NCBI GenBank assembly: GCA_900155495.1
Contig: FTLJ01000437.1
Location: 32,028-96,027, forward strand
DNA length: 64,000 nt
Source of the DNA: Porogramme epimiltina
Taxonomy: Eukaryota; Basidiomycota; Agaricomycetes; Polyporales; Polyporaceae
Direction: 5' to 3'
Numbering within the stretch: the first letter of the stretch is position 1; each line of letters opens with the position of its first letter. Shown piece after piece: positions 1 to 10,082 of this stretch. The position numbers were made by a program, and so were the translations under genes. The notes beneath the pieces are model-generated. The model worked only from the letters and a program-made list of their open reading frames with translations. It did no database searches and was not told the DNA's origin.

Positions 1-2
1 GC

Positions 3-173
3 AACGTGCTCAACGCGGAGCTGCCCGTGGGCGGGCTCGTGAAGGAGCACATCGTCGTGAAGAAGTTCGTGTTCGACGACGACGCGGTGCCCGAGATCGC
101 GGTGCCTGCCCCGCCGCCGCCCGCCCCGACCCCGAAGAGCACGCGCGGGAGGGGCAAGAAGGCGAAGACATGA
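3..173 (+). CDS. 3' end of an unidentified protein-coding gene (partial)
   Basis: The window opens inside an open frame that runs 56 codons and stops at TGA 171-173. The visible tail starts NVLNAELPVGGLVKEHIVVK, followed by an acidic patch (FDDDAVPE), a proline/alanine stretch and a basic end (STRGRGKKAKT). That pattern fits a disordered, possibly nuclear, C-terminus. The gene starts outside the window and I do not recognise the family, so no function is assigned. It is transcribed toward the short-chain dehydrogenase gene on the other strand. Confidence 0.6.
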   Translation, partial: NVLNAELPVGGLVKEHIVVKKFVFDDDAVPEIAVPAPPPPAPTPKSTRGRGKKAKT

Positions 174-503
174 TGTGACGCTGGACGTGGACGCAGAACG
201 TTTGGACGTTGACCGTTCGGTTCTACTACCGCACACAGACGAAGCACTAATCCGCAGACATAATGATATATCCCTCGTATCTCACCATGTTATATACCTG
301 TTTAACCCGTCATTGCTATGCATGTATGTATGTCTCTCGTCTTTTTATCACCATCCACCAGGCGGTCCCGGTCAGTCCTCAAGGTTAGGTCCCCGAGCAG
401 CAAGCAGTTTCAAAGGGTATGTGATACATTTGCTGTACGGCTAATACGCCGCGCTATGATACAGCAACCTCTTAATTCTGTATTCCGCGCGCGATACCGC
501 TGT
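174..503. other. Convergent intergenic gap
   Basis: This 330-base AT-richer stretch lies between two converging gene ends and should hold their 3' UTRs. Short open frames in it have no recognisable protein features. I see no RNA gene. Confidence 0.5.
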
Positions 504-1726
504 TTACTTGCCGCCCCTGTAGTTGAGCGTGGCAGTGGCCTGGTTAACGGGGAGAACGAAGATCTCGGCGATGTTGACGTGGGGCGGACGAGCTGCCGCC
601 CACACGATCTCCTCGGCGATGTCTTCCGCGACGACTACAAGGCACGATACATCAGCGCAAGACACACAAGCCATTCCGATGCACACTTACGGGGTTGCAG
701 GCCCTCGTAGACCTTGTCGGCTGCAGACTTGTCACCCCTGAACCGGACGACGGAGAACTCAGTCTCGACCATGCCTGTCGCAAGGACGTTAGCAAAAGAC
801 TATGGCTGTGAGCGGAGGGACACATACCGGGTTGAATCTCCGTCACGCGGATGGGCGTATCGACAACCTCACGAAGGAGGGAGCCGGTGAACGAGCGGAC
901 GGCATGCTTGGTGGCACAGTAGATGGCGCCACCAGCATATGGCTCACGCCCTACAACAAGGATGCGTGTGAACGGATGCACGGGTGGAGAAGGGAGGAAC
1001 GGACGGACCCGCAATGGATCCGATGTTGATGATGTGCCCGGTTTTGCGCGCCTTGAAATCTACAAGGCCGACAACGAGTTAGATGGCCATCCGGAAGCAC
1101 TGTACCACCGCGTACCCTTGATCAGGAGTTGAGTCATAGAGATAAGGCCGAAGACGTTGACGGCGAACATGGACTCCAAGTCGGCTTCCGAAATGTCGCC
1201 TACCCGCTCGACCCCAAGGACAAAGCCCGCGTTGTTCACTGAAAGAGTTGAGGTCACCAAACTGCTGGAAGTAGCAAACCCTAGTGCGCTCACCGAGGAC
1301 GTCGATGTTACGGAGCTCCGCGGGGACATTGTCGAGGAAGGACGCAACCTGCTTCTTGTCCGAGACGTCGAGGGGGAGAGTAACGAACTTTCCGCCCTCC
1401 TTCAGGCCCGACTCCTTGTGCGCCGCGGTACACGCTTCGGCAACAGACTTGAGAGCATCTGTGCGGCGCGCGCAGAGGATTAGGTTAGAGCCGCCCTGCG
1501 AGTGTGGGTGCCTTCAGTCCACATGGTCCACCAAGATCGACTAGAGACTAGTCTAGTCCGTACCTTGGCGAAGAGGACGGCGGTGGCCTGCGGGGATCGA
1601 CGAAAGCATCAACGTCGGATCTGCGAGCGAGCGAACGAAGCCTAGACGTACCGCGCCAATGCCCGCGCTTGCGCCGGTGATGAGCACGTTCTTGCCGAGG
1701 AGGCGGGAGGCGTTGAACACAGACAT
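504..1726 (-). CDS. NADP-dependent short-chain dehydrogenase (YMR226C / serine 3-dehydrogenase type)
   Basis: This is a classical Rossmann-fold SDR of about 270 residues in eight exons; each frame continues across a GT-AG intron. Reading the minus strand gives the start [15 protein letters not shown], the cofactor loop [10 protein letters not shown] (about residues 16-25), VNNAGFVLG in the middle, [11 protein letters not shown] before the catalytic YCATK (Tyr and Lys of YxxxK), and the C-terminal signature [12 protein letters not shown]. That last motif is typical of the fungal YMR226C group, which oxidises L-serine/L-allo-threonine and reduces carbonyls with NADP(H) in the cytosol. The start is chosen because it puts the glycine loop at the normal distance from the N-terminus. 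It is divergent from the SET-domain gene across about 490 bases. The family call is firm; the substrate is inferred. Confidence 0.88.
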
Positions 1727-2215
1727 GTCGCGACGTTGGCCTGGCGAGCTGAAGGTGGTGGTTCGCGGTGCGGAGAAGAAATTCGTGTGCGCGGAGAGAG
1801 GTGCGTGCTGGGACGCTATCGCGGGAGGCTTGGTGGATATTGCGTGCGCACGAGCACCACCAGTTCTGGCAGTGGCTGGGTGCAGCCGCCGTTGCGGAAC
1901 GAGGCCGGGGAGCCGGCGGAGGCGGCCCCAGGGAGGCTAATCGCGAGCTGCTATCGGTGATCAATCGCGCGCGGGACACAGGCTCTCGTCCTCTCACCGT
2001 CGTGGCCATCTTCTCCCCCTCTTTCGCTCTGCGGCGGTTCTCTCTGCGGCGGGGTCACAGGTCACCTGCCGGGCTGTGGGACTGCTGCTCTTCGACGCGC
2101 GCGCCCTACTTATCCGCGGCAGCCACGGCGCATCGGTGGGAAGGTCGAGTCGCCAGCGCGCAGGGGCGAGTGCCAAGTGGGAACGGGACAAGCCGCGCAC
2201 GGCTTTGATCGCGGC
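1727..2215. other. Divergent promoter region (SDR / SET-domain gene)
   Basis: This 489-base gap between two head-to-head start codons should carry both promoters and 5' UTRs. It contains a direct repeat of CTCTGCGGCGG at 2027-2037 and 2042-2052. A minus-strand open frame (1994-2338) runs into the first SET-gene exon and looks spurious. Confidence 0.5.
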
Positions 2216-3918
2216 ATGGACGACCTCGACAAACACCGCTGGGAGCGCCTGCTCAGATGGCTCCGCGACGACCATGGCATGGACGTCTCTGCCGCAGGGT
2301 TCCACGTCGAGGCCCGTGAGGTGCAAGGTGCGCCACACCAGCCGTCGTCCCGTGCTGCGCTCTAAACATAGTCGACATGATCCAGGTGCGGGCCGAGGGC
2401 TGTTTGCGTCAGGAGACTGTCCGGTGAGCTCGGTCGAATGCAGTGGTATGTGGACCAGTTGCTGATCCCCGGCCAGCCCTCCACAACGTTGTTCAAGGTT
2501 CCATCCACTGCGCTTCTAAATCCAAAGACAGCCGCATCGCTTTACCCTCAACTTCGCCGCCAGAAGCTGTCAGGTGTGCAGCTCGTGTCCTTGCATCTCT
2601 TTCTTCACAAGCCTTCCGGCGATGATGATTCTACGGACCCATCATTTGGTCCCTATATCTCGACTCTGCCTCGAGACTTCTCCAGTCATCCTCTACAGTG
2701 GATGGTGAAGAGAGATATCCAATTCGAGGATCCATGGGAATACCTCATGCTGGAAACCTTACCTCCGGGCGTGAAGCGAAAGTTGGACGCTCTTCATCAG
2801 CGCTTCTGGGAGGACTGGCGGGCTGTATCACGCGTGGTGGTATGGTCCACATTCTTGTATACGGGTGGGCGCGTAACATTCCACAGGTTGAATTCCCCGC
2901 TATCAGGACCCTTTCCAATCAAGCGGATGTAACCCGGACATCAAGTTTCGCTGAAAACAGCGATCAAATTATGAACTATGTCTGGGCCTGGCTAAATGGT
3001 CACTCATCTACTCTGCTCTCATTGCCCAGTATCTCATGGGAATTCATCAGTCAATACGCGATGCATCTTCTATCGACTACGGTCTACCCTTGCTGATTCG
3101 GGTAACTTCACGCTGTGCCCTGTCTTGGACTTCGCCAACCATAACTACGGGAGAACACACATATTTCCGGTGATCGACTCTGAGATATGGGGCGTGGTGG
3201 CTAAGAAGACACCGAAACACTATCTCTTCCTCGGGCCCTCTAAAGACGCAATATCTCAAGGGCAAGAGCTGTATCTCCAGTACGGTAACCATTGCAATGC
3301 CTTCTTGTTTTCCGAGTATGGCTTTGTCAATACCATCCGAGCGGACGACATCGCGAGTGGTTCCTATGCGGGTGAGGTAGACGTACAAGAGCTTGTCGAG
3401 ATACTGTTTGCCGAAAACGCCAGGGTGTCTCAGCTCAAGCCCATATTGGAGTCGGAAGGTTATTGGGGGTACGTCACCGCGTTCTTTGGACGGGTGTGAC
3501 CGGGCAGCTGATCTCTCTATAACGCTGCAGCGACTGGACACTCCATGGCGCGCCGACGCCCGCACATCCATCATTCCGGCTGATTGCAGCGCTTCGCCTG
3601 CTACACGTTGTAGATGACAAGACTGGCGGACCGATATCTGAGGCGCTGGTCGACGCCTGGCGGAACGTCCTACTCGGAGTGCAAGACCAAATCTCTTCGA
3701 CCAATGAGGATCTGTGGCGGCGCACCTTGGTCAAATTATGCGAACGGATCATCAAGCGCGGTCGTGAAAATATCACAAGTTTGTCCGCGGTGCCGTGGGG
3801 AGGCTTTGCCCCTCTCTGGCAAGAGTGGATGATGGAAAACGTGCGGACGCTGTGGGCGGAAGAGGTGGAGGTGGCTACGGCGGTTGTTGCAAGTGTCCGT
3901 GCAGGGGTGGAGTTTTAA
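2216..3918 (+). CDS. SET-domain protein lysine methyltransferase (RKM / SETD3-SETD6 type)
   Basis: Six exons join into a protein of about 470 residues. It begins MDDLDKHRWERLLRWLR. After the first intron the SET entry motif GAGRGLFASGDCP appears. Further on come LCPVLDFANHNYG and GQELYLQYGNHCNAFLFSEYG, which carry the N-H and GxN/YG residues that bind S-adenosylmethionine and the target lysine in SET enzymes. The C-terminal part is helical, like the Rubisco-LSMT substrate-binding domain. The family methylates lysines on ribosomal proteins or other non-histone targets; which target applies here cannot be told. The two early introns are needed to keep frame (EVQ/GAGRG and DCP/PSTTLF). Most similar in style to fungal ribosomal lysine methyltransferases. 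Confidence 0.82.
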
Positions 3919-4510
3919 CATTGGCGGCTGGGAGGGCTTGTGCAGACGCGGAGGGATAGGCAGATTTCTGGATAGTCTTGGACCGCCGGAGGCTCTCGTG
4001 CGGGTAAATATAGAACGTAGTACTGCGGGGGTGTCTGGCCGTGCAAGGGCATTCCAGAGAAGCAGCTCACTCGTCTGTATGCTAATCGATGGGCGGTGAA
4101 CCATGAGGAGTGTGCGGCTGAGACTTGAGCCTGTTGTGCGACGGTGCAACGTCCGCACTGCCCAGGGGCGGGACGCCTGTGGCCAGGGCTCGGGCCAGTG
4201 ACAGTGACGAAGGCGGTGGGCGGCGAGGGAGGCCGCAGGGGGGAAGCACGCTTACGTACGCCAACGCAGTGCATGCGCGGGATGTGGCACCAGTGGGCGC
4301 CTGGGCGATGGTCCGCTCGGATGGCGGCGGCGGCGGCTCAGCCTCACCCTGCCTCGTTTCTTCAAGTTCCCTGCCTCTCCTTCTTCCCCCGTACGACCCC
4401 GCGACTGCCCCCTCCGGCTGGCCCTAGTACTACAAACAGGACGTTTGTCCTGACTCCCTCCTCCCCACCTCATCTACGACCTCTCACTGTTGCCTCGCCC
4501 CCTGTTCAAG
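3919..4510. other. Intergenic region upstream of the Golgi-type membrane protein
   Basis: This tandem gap of 592 bases should contain the 3' UTR of the SET gene and the promoter of the membrane protein gene. The last 150 bases are strongly pyrimidine-rich, common just upstream of fungal start codons. Overlapping open frames on both strands show only low-complexity Pro/Arg/Ser translation. Confidence 0.5.
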
Positions 4511-6316
4511 ATGGTCCTGGAAGCGCTCAGTACCAAGGCCCAACGGTCGTTCTTTGGGATCGGTGCGTTTATGCGTATACTGCTTTGCATTATTTTGGCT
4601 AATCAAGAATTTCCAGTGGCCTTCCGTGAGTACCCTTGCCTGTAGATAGCCGTGCGGCTGGGTTTCTAAACGCTGTTACATCTAGAGGCGATTGTCGTCA
4701 TCGTCATGGTCGCGATTACTTTCTCCAAGGTGGATGCGAGCGTAGACTTGACAGACTCCCAGTACAAAGTGCGTCCCTCGTCATGTTGAGCCCTTTGGCT
4801 TCAATTGAGCCCGCAAATTCACGCTTCGACCCCAGACCATCCCATGTTACCTCGCCCTTTTCATCCTAGCCGAGTGAGTGTCCGTCTTCCTATCAGTTCG
4901 CGCGCCTCGCCGACCTCCAAACAGGATTTTCGAGTGCTTCATGGCCTTTGACGCGCTCCGGCTACGCAACGTTATCCAGCTCGTCGGCATCCTGCGTGCG
5001 TACCCGCCCCCTTGCGCAGTCGCGCAGAGTCCGCTAACGCGTGGGCGCACACTACAGTATTCCACGCAGCCCTCATCGTCATGTCCTCCCTGCAAGTACA
5101 CGAGACGCGTTCAGCAGTGGTGACCAACCCGACCGCGAACTGGACCGTGGACTATATACATGGGGGTGGGGCCGGTACGCTCTACCAGTCCGTTCTCCCG
5201 TTCCTCATCGTCGTGCCTGTCGTCATCGGCATCTCCTGGCTGGCGATGATGTGGTTCGTGCGGGAGCTGTACTATGAGTTTGGGTGCGTGCAAGCAAGGA
5301 CCCTCTTTTCTGCACAGCAGCATGCTCACGCCATACGCAGTTGGGCCATTTTCCACATCGTCGGCGCGAACCCTGCTGCCAAGAGTGAGTGCGCAGCGCG
5401 CTGCATTCCCTGCGCCGTGAAGGCTAATCTTTCCGTTCAGCGATGTATCAGTACTACCAGATCATCATCTGTCTTCTCAAATTTGATTTCTTCGCGTTTG
5501 TTGGTGTTACTATGCAGGTACGTGCTGCCCTCAGACGTTTACTCGCGGCGTGACCCTAATGTCCCACCGACGCTCTAGCTCTTGATTGTTGTTCTTTCAA
5601 CAAACACTGCGGAGTTCGGCTTGACAATTGCGGCCATTCCTATCGTGCTTGTCCTGCTCATCGGTGCGGGTATGGCGGTACAACGTGAAATCAAATGGTA
5701 TGTTCCGGATGTGACCGGACACGCATTACGAATTCTGATCACTTCGTAGGCTCATGACCATTTCACTCATCCTCATGTTGGCTGCGGAGAGCTACTGTGA
5801 GTTCATTCCGTGCCCTTGTTCCGCATGACCGTCTAACGAGCTCTTCGCATTACAGTCAGTGAGTCAAAAACTCTTCGGGAGAACTAAGCCGATGCTGATG
5901 TGCAATAGTCTACAAGCTCGTTCGCTTCTACCAGCCTAGCTCTGAGGCTCAGTATGCCACCGTACGAGCAACACTCACAACATTCAGTATGCATATTTCA
6001 CAGTACACTATCACACCATTGTCGAGCTGATGACCCTCCCCAGCGATCATCGCGTTCTTGCTTCTCTTCGCAACGTTCTTGATGGGCCTCCGTTGTTTCG
6101 CAGATTTCGACAAAGGTCTCCTGAAGAGCAAACTCCATGGTCAGTCCTACAGGCCAGTGAACTCCGCTTATAGCCAGGGCTTATTCGGTGATTGCACGTC
6201 CCTTAGAAACCTCCCAGCGCCCATACTCATCGGCGCCCGGCGTCACAGGTGGAAAGAAGGAGGACGGAACGTACAGCGCAGGGCAGCCCCTCGGCCCGCG
6301 GGTATCAATAGAGTGA
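4511..6316 (+). CDS. Multi-pass membrane protein, UPF0658 Golgi family-like
   Basis: Fourteen small exons join in one frame to about 360 residues. The start is MVLEALSTKAQRSFFGI and the end PLGPRVSIE. At least seven hydrophobic spans are visible, for example AIVVIVMVAITF, CYLALFILAE, VLPFLIVVPVVIGISWLAMM, LTIAAIPIVLVLLIGAGMAV and IIAFLLLFATFLMGLRC. The block FECFMAFDALRLRNVIQLVG and the topology match my memory of fungal UPF0658 Golgi membrane proteins, whose function is unknown. Exon structure is extreme: exon 2 is 9 nt (4617-4625) and exon 11 appears to be 3 nt (5856-5858). The cytosolic tail is Gly/Ser/Lys-rich. Gene structure is well supported; the family name is a recognition call. Confidence 0.75.
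4617..4625 (+). other. 9-nt microexon
   Basis: The bases TGGCCTTCC lie between a TTCCAG acceptor and a GTGAGT donor. Including them gives the in-frame junction GIVAFQAIVVIV across two introns of ordinary size. Confidence 0.75.
5856..5858 (+). other. Putative 3-nt microexon (TCA)
   Basis: An acceptor (CATTACAG) is followed by only TCA and then a consensus donor (GTGAGTC). The flanking introns would be 59 and 50 nt, both normal here, and the upstream one has a CTAAC branch-like site. Inclusion changes AESYFYKLV to AESYFIYKLV without frame loss; skipping the three bases is also in frame. Confidence 0.6.
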
Positions 6317-6665
6317 GCGGTGCACACCGCTCCGTCTCTGGGTCCCCTCCGTTCGTTACGCCCCTCACGCTCACGCCCCCTGTCACGATTCTCGCTCTCG
6401 TCACGGCCGCTCTGTCCGCCCATGCCGCTGCTGTCGCGCACACCCTTTTCTTTCGCAGAGTAGACAACGGACTCCTGGGGACGGCGTCGGTGGTGCGGTG
6501 TTGTCGCTTTGTCGTTCGCAGCTTGCTTTTATCGTTACGTATTTATGTGCTAATCGCCCCTGTACCATGTTCTCTATCGCCGTCACAGACTAAGTATGGA
6601 CGCGCCGTCGACTTGAACACCAGAACAACTCCGCTCCTTCGTTCGCCCATAACCCAGCCCGATAT
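6317..6665. other. Convergent intergenic gap
   Basis: This 349-base gap lies between two converging gene ends and presumably holds both 3' UTRs. I see no gene or RNA in it. Confidence 0.5.
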
Positions 6666-7791
6666 TTACAGCACGTGCGCGAGAAGAACGCCGAAAGCAA
6701 GAGCATAGAATGGGAATGGGAAACCCGTGAACTGGGCCACGGCCACCGCGCCGCTGCTGCCCGTCGCGCCCGGGAGGGGCTCGGTCGCGACGGACGTCCC
6801 AATGAGCCACGGCGTTTGCGGCGGCGGCGAGGACGCCTGCGGGGCGGTCTGAAGCGCGTTCGTGCCGTTAGTACAGGCGTCGGTCGGGTGGTCGTTCTGT
6901 ACCGTCACGCTGTCAACGCGTGCCGCAGCGCGCGGAGGCAATAGTCGCGGTCGTCAGCGCATGCGCGGACAGCACCCGGTGGGCCCAGCTCGGAGAGGGC
7001 CGCGGGGGCGCCGGGCGGGTTGCTCGAGCACTCACGGGTAGGCGGTGATGGAGAAGTACGGCGTGTCGTTGATGTGCGAGCCCTCGTAGAACGTGAGCTG
7101 TGCGGCGCGGGGACAGTCGGGGTCGTCGGGCAGCGGGAGGGCAGGGCATATAGCGGTCCGTGCACCGAAGTCAGCAACCTGAACGTGGCTGTGAGGAGAC
7201 GGCGCGTGGTGGGACGCACGTTATAGGTGCCGGCAGGGACGCAAGTTGAGACGTTGTAGTCGAAATGCTTGACGGTGCTCCCCTGCTCGCGGGTGAGCAG
7301 GTCCGGCCCGGCGGAGACGGTGAGGTTGAGCTGGCCGGGGTACGAGACAAGATAGACCTCGAGGCTGTCGAACCGCGTGGCCTCGCCCGAGCCGGGAACT
7401 GAGGCCTTTTGGTCGAGGTGGCCGTCTCCGGATATCTGTATAGGCGGGCGAGGATGGTAGTCGCAGGCATTAGCGCGGCTGGGGACCGCCACGTCCGCAG
7501 ACACTTTGAAGATAATATATCGTACGTCTATGGCAATTTGGGTGACAGATCCAGCGTGCATGGGGCTGCGAATACGATGAGTTCAGGTGGCTGTGAACAA
7601 CAAAAGATTGTGGACCTGTTTGGAGCGGGTGCATCGACGATAGCAAGCCCATTGGTGAAGATTTGGCCGCCTACGAGCGTTTGGGTATAGACACGCGCGG
7701 GAGCAGCCACCAAGACGGTGGCCAAAATGGAAGAAACATCAGCAAGAAGGTCAAAACGTTCTGGCGATTTTGGGCCTTCCCAATCAGGCAT
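6666..7791 (-). CDS. Secreted or GPI-anchored fungal protein, unknown function
   Basis: Five exons on the minus strand give an extracellular-looking protein of about 250 residues. The N-terminal part contains a signal-like segment (SSILATVLVAAPARVYTQ). Middle exons read ISGDGHLDQKASVPGSGEAT and LEVYLVSYPGQLNLTVSAG, then VSTCVPAGTYN joined to LTFYEGSHINDTPYFSITAY. The last exon has PTDACTNGTNALQ, a Pro/Ser/Gly linker, and a hydrophobic end (YALAFGVLLAHVL) compatible with GPI attachment. N-glycosylation sequons (NLT, NVS, NDT, NGT) support secretion. The start is uncertain: the in-frame ATG at 7791 adds a hydrophilic leader before the signal segment, so a first exon may be missing. I place it in a basidiomycete secreted family without known function. 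Confidence 0.65.
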
Positions 7792-7851
7792 GTGGATCGC
7801 AAGCGCCCGCAAGGGGTCCCAACGAACACGTGACAGTGGGAAGCATTCTCA

Positions 7852-7975
7852 CCGATTGCGATGAGGCCAAAAGATTGGGACCGATTGCAATGCTTGTAGG
7901 GTCATTGTCACCGATTGTGAGGGGTTGCAGCCCCATACAATGTTGGCAGCATATTACAACTAGTTGCAATGTCCA
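7852..7975. repeat. Degenerate CGATTG repeats, copy A
   Basis: CCGATTG occurs at 7852, 7881 and 7911, a spacing of 29 and 30 bases, with TTGCAATG-type words at 7884-7892 and 7963-7971. A similar set occurs at 9500-9645 on the other side of the monooxygenase relic. The periodicity suggests a decayed tandem or mobile repeat; its nature is not known. Confidence 0.45.
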
Positions 7976-8109
7976 CACCCTACCACGGCGTAGCTTTACC
8001 AAAGCACTTCCCGTTCGCCCGTACCATACTGCCCTGCGTCTCCCGTGTCCAGACTATCCACCCACCATTTCCCGCTAACTCCTATACATCAAGTGCATAG
8101 ACGCCAGCT

Positions 8110-8169
8110 AGTCCAAAAGCGCCCAAACAAGGACGCCAGCTGGCGCCCATGTTTGGGCGCTTTTGGACT
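8110..8169. repeat. Perfect 20-bp inverted repeat (hairpin, MITE-like)
   Basis: The left arm 8110-8129 (AGTCCAAAAGCGCCCAAACA) is the exact reverse complement of the right arm 8150-8169, separated by 20 bases. The loop itself holds the palindrome GCCAGCTGGC. The word GACGCCAGCT is repeated directly at 8100-8109 and 8132-8141. This could be a small foldback element or a strong regulatory hairpin; no obvious target-site duplication was seen. Confidence 0.7.
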
Positions 8170-8378
8170 TGTCTTCCGACTCCTTCCATAAGTCTCCACG
8201 CTGCTCTCCTCTTACTCAGGTCTTTCTTTGAGCTTCGCCTATCGTTGGTGCAGTGGTCTGGGAGACACTGCTGAAAGGTATTGGAACTAAGGTATGTGTC
8301 TGCTTCCCTCTCCTGCTGCCTTCCTGATACACGCTCCGGTTTCCACCCAATTCGACCAAGGGGTGTTATAGATGGAGG

Positions 8379-9390
8379 ATGGAGCAGCGCCTGCGGAAGA
8401 CCGCGATCAAGTCCCAGGGCACGATGTTCGCGGCGTGTACGTGAGCGCCCCTTCGCGCAGTTTGCATCGCGCTGACGTCCTTCTGCAGATGACTCGGGGT
8501 CTGTCGTCGGCTCGCATGAGTGGGAGGACGGCGTACTCGAGGAGACCAGGGGTGATTTCCTCCATTGTCATGTGCGTGCGCGTTCGCTGTCCAAGCTTCC
8601 CCGCAACGCACGGCCGTAACGTAGTTTGCCCCCGCAGCACGGGACGCTTCGACGGATCCTCGCCGAATTGGCCAAGGAGCACGGTGCGCGGTGACGCTCA
8701 AGTCGGGCGAGACGCTCGCGGCGGACGTCCTCATCGGCGCAGATGGGCTCATGCTCGAGGGGTTCTGGTCTCAGCCGGCGGTCATGGAGGCAATCGAGCA
8801 GGAGGACACCCACGTCCCGACCGGGTTGCAGCTTTTCAAGTGCGTGCATGAGTTTCTTCTTTTATCTGGAGACCGGCGTTGACGGGGGGCGGGGCGTGCA
8901 GCGCGATCGTGCCCGAGAGCGCGATGACGAGGCCGCAGGACAAGAAACTGATGGCGGAGCTGCGATCGCATGTGCGTTATCCCTCCAGCGTTCTCTATTG
9001 TCACGTACGCTGACGTTGATCCACCAGGCCCGAAGGTGTTCATGTGGATAGGGCAGGACTACGGTGCGATGGCGTACCCCATTGTAAGTCCTCCTCTTTG
9101 CCGCTCGGAATGTGTAGAGACCCATCCCGCAGAAGGTGCCCGATGACAGAGAGGAGGACATGTTCACGCTGCTCGTGTACATGCCCCGGCGCGACACGGT
9201 GAGTGGTGCATTCCGTGTGCCCAACAAGGACCTCGTCAAGGCGCTAAAGAACGCGGATCCTAGGTACGAAGTCTCTGTGTGTGCAGGTGGTGTATGCAGC
9301 TGACAGGGGGATAGGTTGAAGGAGCTCGCGATCCACACGTTGCACATTATGTGCGTGCCGATGGTGGAGAGGCCGTCGCTAGGGTATTAG
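8379..9390 (+). pseudogene. Decayed FAD-dependent monooxygenase (salicylate hydroxylase type)
   Basis: Spliced pieces match class A flavin monooxygenases: EQRLRKTAIKSQGTMF, then GSHEWEDGVLEETRGDFLH, LRRILAELAKEHGA, VTLKSGETLAADVLIGADG, PTGLQLFN, and WIGQDYGAMAYPI. Three defects argue against function. The N-terminal FAD-binding GxGxxG region is absent upstream. The frame breaks by one base at about 8688-8691, between AKEHGA and VTLK. The C-terminal third is short and diverges before a stop at 9388-9390. Six or more GT-AG introns can still be recognised, so decay is recent. It is flanked by the CGATTG repeats and the hairpin. A single-base assembly error could explain the frameshift but not the missing N-terminus. 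Confidence 0.72.
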
Positions 9391-10082
9391 CGGTACTAGT
9401 AGTTACATGTGTAGGCATAGTATACAATATATTTGTTTAACGAGCCCAATTCGAGTGAATACCTGGTTTGATCCGCCCCAAACCCCGACTATTTCTGAGG
9501 GTAACGATTGCAAGCAGTTCCATGGGCTGGAATTGATTGCAATGGGTCACAATCGGTCGCAATGTTTTCCAACGATTGGAATCCATTCTGGGCGTTTGCA
9601 ATGAGCGCCCATTATTGGCACCGGTTTTGGCTGTTCGCAATGGTAAACTAATCGTTCCAACATTGACCCAAACATTTGTACGATCCCAACACATTTTCAC
9701 CTATCCCAATGGGTGCAAATATTTATGCACATTTGCTGATGAATGAGTGTGAAGTGCATCTGCGGATCAGCGCACGGAGAGTTGAAAAGGGTATGGTTGG
9801 GGGAGAAGAACAAAGTGAGGAGGAACCCGTGTACGCGCCCACCGAAGCCATTTTCAAGCAGACCGCGACCGAGCGTTCAGCGCGTGTGGCTGGCCAGGAT
9901 ATTGGTCGTCGATGATCATGGAGACACTGGGAACGCCTCAAACCGCCAGGCACGTCCGGAGCGCCCATCTTCCCCGGACCATCCTCGGACGTCACTTTCC
10001 TCAGTCACGTCACCGCGTTTGGGCGTCTGAACGACGCGTCTTCGCCACTCCCACTCCCACCACTGCCTCAGCCACACCAGCC
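9391..10082. other. Repeat-bearing intergenic region upstream of the DNAJC9-like gene
   Basis: The first part is AT-rich and includes the second CAAT/CGATTG repeat set. The last 250 bases are the likely promoter and 5' UTR of the J-protein gene. Open frames here (for example 9437-9700 minus) look random. Confidence 0.5.
9500..9645. repeat. Degenerate CGATTG / GCAATG repeats, copy B
   Basis: CGATTG-type words start at 9505, 9534 and 9573, and GCAATG-type words end at 9544, 9564, 9603 and 9642. The composition resembles copy A at 7852-7975, and the first interval is again 29 bases. Together the two copies bracket the monooxygenase relic. Confidence 0.4.

Larger units (their letters stand above)
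7792..8378. other. Repeat-bearing intergenic region
   Basis: The gap upstream of the secreted protein gene and the monooxygenase relic contains the CGATTG-type repeats at 7852-7975, the hairpin at 8110-8169 and a CACGTG box at 7827-7832. No coding sequence that I can support is present. Confidence 0.5.

Noticed and set aside
1994..2338. Minus-strand frame overlapping the SET gene's first exon
   Set aside because: No domain features; the plus-strand exon is required for the SET entry motif.
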